A DNA stretch of 64,000 nucleotides from Ruminococcus champanellensis 18P13 = JCM 17042. GTDB taxonomy: Bacteria > Bacillota > Clostridia > Oscillospirales > Ruminococcaceae. Below are positions 59,848 to 64,000 of the stretch, piece by piece. Position 1 is the first letter of the stretch, and each line of letters opens with the position of its first letter. The position numbers and the translations under genes were made by a program. The notes beneath the pieces were generated by a model. The model was given only the letters and a program-made list of their open reading frames with translations. It was not told the DNA's origin and made no database searches. The DNA lies in the NCBI RefSeq assembly GCF_000210095.1, contig NC_021039.1, positions 1,702,107 to 1,766,106 of the forward strand, in the 5' to 3' direction.

Positions 59848-60294
59848 ATGACAATTCGGAACATGCAGATCCAGGACTATGATAAGGTATTTGCCATCTG
59901 GCGCTCTTGTAAAGGGATGGGGCTGAATGCGCTGGACGATTCCCGGGACGGGATCGCACATTTCTTGCAGCGCAATCCGGAGACCTGCCTGGTGGCATGC
60001 AGTGGACAGGAGATTCTGGGTGTGATTCTTGGGGGACATGACGGACGCAGAGGATATTTGTATCATACTGCTGTGTCACCAACCTATCGTAGACAGGGTG
60101 TTGGAGCGCAGTTGGTGGATGCGGTGCTACAAGCATTTCAGCGGCTTGGCATCCGCAAGGTGGCGCTGGTGGCCTTTGCGCAGAACGAAGCGGGAAATGC
60201 CTTTTGGGAGACGCAGGGCTTCACTGTTCGGGAAGATCTTATTTATCGGAATCGGGCATTGGTTCAGCTGCCTCCGATTTCAGCGGATCCGTAA
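59848..60294 (+). CDS. GNAT-family N-acetyltransferase, 148 aa
   Basis: AGGGAGGG is 6 bases before the ATG. The domain is a compact GNAT: TIRNMQIQDYDKVFAIWRSC at the start, LYHTAVSPTYRRQGVGAQLVDAVL with the acetyl-CoA loop, and FAQNEAGNAFWETQGF near the end. This matches YpeA/RimI-like small acetyltransferases. It follows the phosphotransferase by 13 bases, so they are probably cotranscribed; both can modify small molecules or proteins. Confidence 0.87.
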   Translation: MTIRNMQIQDYDKVFAIWRSCKGMGLNALDDSRDGIAHFLQRNPETCLVACSGQEILGVILGGHDGRRGYLYHTAVSPTYRRQGVGAQLVDAVLQAFQRLGIRKVALVAFAQNEAGNAFWETQGFTVREDLIYRNRALVQLPPISADP

Positions 60295-60304
60295 GGATTT
60301 CCCG

Positions 60305-60333
60305 AAAAAGATCAGATTTTTCTGATCTTTTTT
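60305..60333 (+). terminator. Terminator after the GNAT gene
   Basis: AAAAAGATCAGA pairs with TCTGATCTTTTTT around a TTTT loop. Confidence 0.9.
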
Positions 60334-60342
60334 CTTTTCCTC

Positions 60343-60373
60343 TTGACATGGAGTTGACTCCAGGTGTTATAAT
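60343..60373 (+). promoter_or_regulatory. MerR-type promoter of the redox operon
   Basis: TTGACA (60343-60348) and TATAAT (60368-60373) are separated by 19 bases rather than 17. The spacer holds the dyad TGGAGTTGACTCCA (60349-60362), close to MerR-family operators, which untwist such long-spacer promoters. The operon's last gene encodes a MerR regulator. Confidence 0.85.
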
Positions 60374-60402
60374 AAAGGCATCATAACAAAGGAGGTTGCT
60401 TT

Positions 60403-60942
60403 ATGAGTAAGCAGATTCTGATTCTTTCCGCAAGTCCCCGGAAGGGCGGCAATTCCGATGTTCTTTGCGATGCATTCCGCAGAGGCGCAGAAGAAAGCGG
60501 TCACAAGGTGGAAAAGCTGAGGCTTTCTGAGCGGAACATCCACTACTGCACCGGCTGCGGCGTCTGTAACAATACCCACCGCTGTGTCCAGCAGGATGAC
60601 ATGGCGCAGGTTCTGGAGCAGATGGTGCAGGCGGATGTGATCGTGCTGGCAACGCCGGTGTATTTCTACACCATGGACGCACAGCTGAAAACCCTCATCG
60701 ACCGGACGGTGCCCCGTTACACAGAGCTGTCCAACAAGGAGTTTTACTATATCCTGACGGCGGCGGACACCAACCAGGCGATGCTGGAAAAGACGGTGGA
60801 GAGCATTCGGGGCTTTACGCTGGATTGCCTGGACACCCCGGTGGAGCGTGGGATTCTGTACGGCACCGGTGTCTGGAAAACCGGTGAAGTGAAGCATACA
60901 AAGCATCTGGAGGATGCCTATCAGATGGGCAGACAGGTATAA
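60403..60942 (+). CDS. Flavodoxin-fold NADPH-dependent FMN reductase
   Basis: AAAGGAGG is 7 bases before the ATG. The 179-residue protein has the flavodoxin-like opening ILILSASPRKGGNSDVLCDAF (FMN phosphate loop), a CTGCGVCNNTHRC cysteine group near residue 50 and TPVYFYTMDAQLKTLIDR. It is the iron-sulfur flavoprotein/NADPH-FMN reductase type that carries a compact cysteine motif for a possible [4Fe-4S] cluster. It is first in the MerR-controlled operon, consistent with a response to oxidised or electrophilic compounds. Confidence 0.9.
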   Translation: MSKQILILSASPRKGGNSDVLCDAFRRGAEESGHKVEKLRLSERNIHYCTGCGVCNNTHRCVQQDDMAQVLEQMVQADVIVLATPVYFYTMDAQLKTLIDRTVPRYTELSNKEFYYILTAADTNQAMLEKTVESIRGFTLDCLDTPVERGILYGTGVWKTGEVKHTKHLEDAYQMGRQV

Positions 60943-60954
60943 GGAGGATTTCAT

Positions 60955-61512
60955 ATGGAACACACAATGGTACGGGACAAACAATCTGCGGCTGGAGCCG
61001 CTTTGCGAATTGCATTGACAGTGGCTGCGGCGGTTCTTCTGCCCCAGCTGTTTCATGCAGTGGGTGCAATTTCCGGAACGGGTACCGCACTGGGTGCTGC
61101 ACTTTTGCCCATGCATATTCCGGTGCTGCTGGCAGGGCTTTTGTACGGTCCTGTGGTGGGTGTTGCCGCCGGCGTGCTGAGTCCTTTGCTTAGTGCAGCG
61201 GTTTCTGATATGCCCACAGCGGCGCTTCTGCCCTTCATGGTACTGGAGTTGGGCGTGTACGGGCTTACATCTGGCTTCCTGTCCCGGACAGGATTGCACG
61301 GCTTTACAAAGCTGTTGTTGGCACAGCTTGCAGGCAGAGCCGCAAGAGCATTGGCAGTGCTGACGGCCATCTACCTGTTGAGGAATATCCGGCTGGAGCC
61401 AGCTGCTGCATGGCAGTTTGTCACCGCCGGTCTGTTCGGCATCCTGATCCAGTGGGCGGTGATCCCCCTGCTGGTCAAGTATATCCAGGACAGGAGAAAT
61501 CAGCATGCATGA
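60955..61512 (+). CDS. ECF transporter S component (vitamin/substrate unknown)
   Basis: AAGGAGG is 8 bases before the ATG. The 185-residue protein has about five to six membrane helices and the S-component pattern LLPMHIPVLLAGLLYGPVVGVAAGVLSPLLS. It should bind one micronutrient and hand it to shared ECF energy-coupling proteins encoded elsewhere. The substrate cannot be inferred from sequence; the operon context suggests something used by a redox enzyme. It overlaps the DUF1893 gene by 8 bases. Confidence 0.82.
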   Translation: MEHTMVRDKQSAAGAALRIALTVAAAVLLPQLFHAVGAISGTGTALGAALLPMHIPVLLAGLLYGPVVGVAAGVLSPLLSAAVSDMPTAALLPFMVLELGVYGLTSGFLSRTGLHGFTKLLLAQLAGRAARALAVLTAIYLLRNIRLEPAAAWQFVTAGLFGILIQWAVIPLLVKYIQDRRNQHA

Positions 61513-61930
61513 CCTGGAACGGGCAAGGACGCTGCTGACGGAAGGATGCTATACCTGCGTGCTGTGCCGGGTGGATGTCTGCTATACAAGCCATAGCAAG
61601 GGCATTTCTCCCATGCTGGACTGGATTGGTGCAGGTGTGGAGCTGAGGGGCTTTTGTGCTGCGGATACCATCGTAGGCAAAGCGGTAGCCATGCTGTTTG
61701 TGCATGCCGGAGTGTGCGCTGTGTACGGCAGGGTCATGAGCACTGCCGGGAGGGACTATCTCACCGCCCATGGGGTGGCGTGCAGCTATGACACATTGAC
61801 AGAACAGATCGTGAACCGCACCGGCGATGGAGTCTGTCCCATGGAGCAGACTGTGGCGCAGTTGGAGGATCCACAGGTTGCCTATGCAGCCTTGCGGAGG
61901 AAACGTGACGAAATGAGGAGGAAACAATGA
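61505..61930 (+). CDS. DUF1893 protein
   Basis: The 141-residue protein matches DUF1893 (TM1506 structural family, deaminase-like fold) by eye: DLERARTLLTEGCYTCVLCR, FCAADTIVGKAVAMLFVHAGVCAVYG and DYLTAHGVACSYDTLTEQIVNR. Function unknown. DUF1893 proteins commonly neighbour ECF S components and the next type of aldo/keto reductase. The start overlaps the S-component stop, and the stop overlaps the AKR start (ATGA), so these three genes are translationally coupled. Confidence 0.85.
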   Translation: MHDLERARTLLTEGCYTCVLCRVDVCYTSHSKGISPMLDWIGAGVELRGFCAADTIVGKAVAMLFVHAGVCAVYGRVMSTAGRDYLTAHGVACSYDTLTEQIVNRTGDGVCPMEQTVAQLEDPQVAYAALRRKRDEMRRKQ

Positions 61931-63042
61931 AAAAACTAGGATTTGGATGCATGCGGCTGCCGCTGCTGGATCAGAATAATCAGAAGAGCTTTGACATGCC
62001 CCAGCTTTGCAGCATGGTGGACGCATTCCTGGAACGGGGCTTTACCTATTTCGATACTGCATACATGTACCACGATTTTGAAAGCGAACGGGTGATGAAG
62101 CAGGCGCTGATTGAACGGCATCCACGTGAAACATTCCTGCTTGCCACCAAGCTGCCCACCATGTTTCTGAAGGAAGTACCGGATATGGAACGGATCTTCA
62201 GCGAGCAACTGGAAAAGACGGGAGCCGGGTACTTCGACTACTATCTGCTGCATTGTCTGAATGAGGAAAACTATGCAACGGTGCAGCGACTGAATGCCTT
62301 TGACTTCTGCATGCGGAAAAAACAGGAGGGACTGATCCGACGTCTGGGCTTTTCCTTCCATGACAGTGCGGCATTGCTGGATAAGATCCTGACAGAGCAT
62401 CCGGAAACGGAATTTGTTCAGCTACAGCTGAATTATCTGGACTGGGACAACGAAACCGTTCAGTCCCGGAAATGCTACGAGGTTGCAAAAAAGCATGGCA
62501 AGGATATCATCGTCATGGAGCCGGTAAAGGGCGGCACCCTTGCAAAGGTGCCGGAGCAGGCAGAGCAACTGCTGAAGAGGTATGCGCCGGCGCATTCCGT
62601 GCCCTCCTGGGCGATCCGCTTTGCCGCAAGTCTGGACAATGTGGTTATGGTGCTTAGCGGTATGAGCAGCATGGAACAGCTACAGGATAACATGAGCTAT
62701 ATGGAGCAGTTCCAGCCCATGAAGCCGGAGGAAATTGATTTGTGTATGCAGGTGCGGGATATTATCAACGGCACCATTGCCGTGCCCTGTACTGCCTGCC
62801 GCTACTGTGTGGAGGGATGTCCCATGCAGATTCCGATCCCGGATTACTTTGCCCTGTACAATGCGGAGCTGCAGGAGGTGGAGAAGCCCTTCACGGTGCA
62901 GCAGACCTATTATGAGAATCTGACCCGGCAGTACGGAAAGGCTTCGGACTGTGTTGCATGCCGCCAGTGCGAGCAGCATTGCCCCCAGCATATTTCCATT
63001 GTGGAAAATCTGAAAAAGGTGGCAGAAACCTTCGAGGTGTGA
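61927..63042 (+). CDS. Aldo/keto reductase with C-terminal iron-sulfur domain
   Basis: An AGGAGG lies 6 bases before the ATG. The AKR barrel covers about residues 1-275 with tetrad residues in TYFDTAYMYHDFE (Asp, Tyr), LATKLP (Lys) and YYLLHCLN (His). The last 90 residues have two Cys groups, CTACRYCVEGCP and CVACRQCEQHCP, for [4Fe-4S] clusters. This gives an NAD(P)H enzyme with electron-transfer capacity, common in anaerobes. It is the fourth gene of a MerR-regulated operon and ends 1 base before the merR gene. Confidence 0.92.
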   Translation: MKKLGFGCMRLPLLDQNNQKSFDMPQLCSMVDAFLERGFTYFDTAYMYHDFESERVMKQALIERHPRETFLLATKLPTMFLKEVPDMERIFSEQLEKTGAGYFDYYLLHCLNEENYATVQRLNAFDFCMRKKQEGLIRRLGFSFHDSAALLDKILTEHPETEFVQLQLNYLDWDNETVQSRKCYEVAKKHGKDIIVMEPVKGGTLAKVPEQAEQLLKRYAPAHSVPSWAIRFAASLDNVVMVLSGMSSMEQLQDNMSYMEQFQPMKPEEIDLCMQVRDIINGTIAVPCTACRYCVEGCPMQIPIPDYFALYNAELQEVEKPFTVQQTYYENLTRQYGKASDCVACRQCEQHCPQHISIVENLKKVAETFEV

Positions 63043-63043
63043 T

Positions 63044-63454
63044 ATGACGATTTCGGAGACCGCAAAAAAATATGATCTGACTCCGGATACCCTGCGGTAT
63101 TACGAGCGGATCGGACTGATCCCACCGGTGCGCCGGAACGCCTCCGGTTTGCGGGATTACGATCAGGAGGCCTGCCGGTGGGTGGAATTCATCAAATGCA
63201 TGCGAAGCGCCGGCCTGCCCATCGAGGTGCTGATCGAGTATGTACAGCTCTTCCGGCAAGGGGATGCCACCGTTGACGCCCGGCTGGAACTGCTGACGGA
63301 ACAGCGCAGACTGTTGCAGGAGCGGATCTGTGCCATGCAGAACACCCTTGCCCGGCTGGACTATAAGATCCAGCTGTATGAATCCGGGCAGATGAAGCAG
63401 TGTGAACAGCGGCTGACCGGATCCGGCGAGCCGGAGCAGCCGGATATTCCGTGA
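63044..63454 (+). CDS. MerR-family transcriptional regulator
   Basis: The 136-residue protein has the MerR N-terminal winged helix: MTISETAKKYDLTPDTLRYYERIGLIPPVRR, then GLRDYDQEACRWVEFIKCMRSAGLPIEVL, and a long coiled-coil dimerisation helix. The C-terminus lacks the Cys pair of metal-sensing MerR proteins (only one Cys near the end, QCEQR), so an electrophile- or redox-sensing YyaN/AdhR-type activator is more likely. It is the last gene of its presumed target operon, whose promoter has the 19-base spacer and dyad expected for MerR control. Confidence 0.9.
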   Translation: MTISETAKKYDLTPDTLRYYERIGLIPPVRRNASGLRDYDQEACRWVEFIKCMRSAGLPIEVLIEYVQLFRQGDATVDARLELLTEQRRLLQERICAMQNTLARLDYKIQLYESGQMKQCEQRLTGSGEPEQPDIP

Positions 63455-63508
63455 TGCTTGCCTTTTGCGTGTTGTTTTGATTTTGGAAAAAACGACGAAA
63501 ATTCCCTA

Positions 63509-63537
63509 TGATATTCTCCGTTCGCCGAGTTATACTA
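63509..63537 (+). promoter_or_regulatory. Possible sporulation-sigma (SigG/SigF-like) promoter of the SASP gene
   Basis: TGATAT (63509-63514), 16-base spacer, TATACTA (63531-63537). The -10 differs by one base from the SigG CATACTA type. A SigA reading (TATACT) has no matching -35 at 17 bases. Confidence 0.45.
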
Positions 63538-63580
63538 TTATCACGGCATCCAATTCTATTAAAAACAAAGGAGAACCATT

Positions 63581-63760
63581 ATGAAGGGTGAATTTACGCA
63601 GAAGGGTAAGGAAGCAATGGAGCGTTTTAAGATGGAGTCTGCCAGCGAGGTTGGCGTATCCCTCAAGCAGGGTTACAACGGCGATCTGACTGCACGTCAG
63701 GCTGGTTCCATCGGCGGTCAGATGGTCAAGAAGATGATCGACGCATATAAGATGCAGTAA
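63581..63760 (+). CDS. Alpha/beta-type small acid-soluble spore protein, 59 aa
   Basis: AAAGGAGAA is 6 bases before the ATG. The 59-residue protein shows the alpha/beta SASP plan: ESASEVGVSLKQ (region of the GPR protease cleavage site in spores), YNGDLTARQAGSIGGQMVKKMI, with the conserved LT-x-R-x-x-G-x-x-GG-x-MVKK core. SASPs coat spore DNA and protect it. It is shorter than Bacillus SASPs (about 65-72) but resembles short clostridial forms. It is followed by its own terminator and stands alone. Confidence 0.88.
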   Translation: MKGEFTQKGKEAMERFKMESASEVGVSLKQGYNGDLTARQAGSIGGQMVKKMIDAYKMQ

Positions 63761-63776
63761 GATCTTTTCCCCGAAA

Positions 63777-63820
63777 AAGTGCGCTGTGCGGCATTTGTCG
63801 TGCAGCGCACTTGCTTTTTC
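63777..63820 (+). terminator. Terminator of the SASP gene
   Basis: AAGTGCGCTG pairs with CAGCGCACTT, followed by GCTTTTT. Confidence 0.88.
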
Positions 63821-63835
63821 CGGATTTCGATGCAT

Positions 63836-63876
63836 AAAAAAGCACCCCCGTCCGGTTTGCCGGAACGGAGGCGCTG
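63836..63876 (-). terminator. Terminator of the minus-strand gene at the right edge
   Basis: On the minus strand GCGCCTCCGTTCCGG pairs with CCGGACGGGGGTGC and is followed by T7. Confidence 0.82.
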
Positions 63877-63890
63877 ATTGATTCAACGAA

Positions 63891-64000
63891 TCAAAGGAAG
63901 ATGTACTTGAGAATGAACAGAACCGCCAGAACGTACATAATGGGATTGATTTCCTTGCGCTTGCCGCAGATCAGGTTGATGATCACATAGGAGATCACTC
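63891..64000 (-). CDS. C-terminal end of a membrane protein, 5' part outside the window
   Basis: On the minus strand an open frame enters at 64000 and stops at 63891. The visible 35 residues read like a last membrane segment: SYVIINLICGKRKEINPIM, then YVLAVLFILKYIFL and stop. A terminator follows 15 bases later. The family cannot be told from this piece. Confidence 0.65.
   Translation of the reverse strand, partial: VISYVIINLICGKRKEINPIMYVLAVLFILKYIFL

Overview
The window looks like chromosome of a fibre-degrading gut or rumen Ruminococcus. It holds two GH9 cellulases, a GH10-GH43 xylanase and two leucine-rich-repeat proteins, all carrying type I dockerins (paired Ca-binding loops). It also has an electron-bifurcating [FeFe] hydrogenase cluster typical of anaerobic Clostridia and an AGGAGG-type ribosome-binding site before most genes. 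The fairly high G+C suggests a relative of R. champanellensis; that species guess is inference. I saw no rRNA, tRNA, CRISPR array or intact transposase.

Layout. (1) 1-12980 is an accessory island of mostly unrecognised + strand genes: two DUF1963 paralogues, SEL1-repeat proteins, small zinc ribbons and a 9-TM protein. It ends in a serine/threonine kinase, a von Willebrand A protein, a PP2C phosphatase and a transglutaminase-like protein, which resembles the YegI/YegL/YegK (TerY-P) phosphorylation triad. The kinase has one in-frame TGA where Trp is expected, and its last codons lie in a 154-bp palindromic element with 14-bp terminal inverted repeats. (2) 13119-18408 holds two tandem LRR-dockerin genes that share a nearly identical 3' end, a decayed GyrI-like gene and an acetyltransferase. 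(3) 18806-31054 is housekeeping: murD, two M42 aminopeptidases, a GNAT protein, a methionine gamma-lyase-like enzyme, a PASTA pseudokinase, an SNF-type transporter and a PcrA-type helicase. (4) 31087-41615 is a cellulosome locus: an AraC regulator divergent from GH10-dockerin-GH43, then two GH9-dockerin genes, with strong promoters and terminators. (5) 41842-45561 holds a phasin-like/UbiB pair, a MATE exporter and a small protein. (6) 45602-54144 is a divergent hydrogenase locus. The minus arm encodes PHP, two DRTGG proteins, an [FeFe]-hydrogenase-like protein and an anti-sigma-type ATPase. The plus arm encodes NuoE-like, ATPase, [2Fe-2S], NuoF-like and HydA proteins. (7) 54280-60294 holds prfC, two half-size chromate transporters, a second MATE gene, a phosphotransferase frameshifted at a T9 run, and a GNAT gene. 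(8) 60403-63454 is a redox operon (flavodoxin-like, ECF S component, DUF1893, Fe-S aldo/keto reductase, MerR) behind a 19-bp-spacer promoter with a central dyad, the signature of MerR control. A 59-codon alpha/beta-type SASP gene follows.

A dispersed palindromic repeat family (ends near GGCAACACCGCACAAAG) recurs through the window, both as 80-170-bp elements and as bare terminator-like hairpins. Two copies sit immediately downstream of a -10 box, so transcripts of murD and a MATE gene would begin with the repeat. The strongest leads for something undescribed are the SEL1/DUF1963/kinase-vWA-PP2C-transglutaminase island, the two palindromic repeat families, and a shared TGAC-N4-GTCA motif upstream of two cellulosomal genes.
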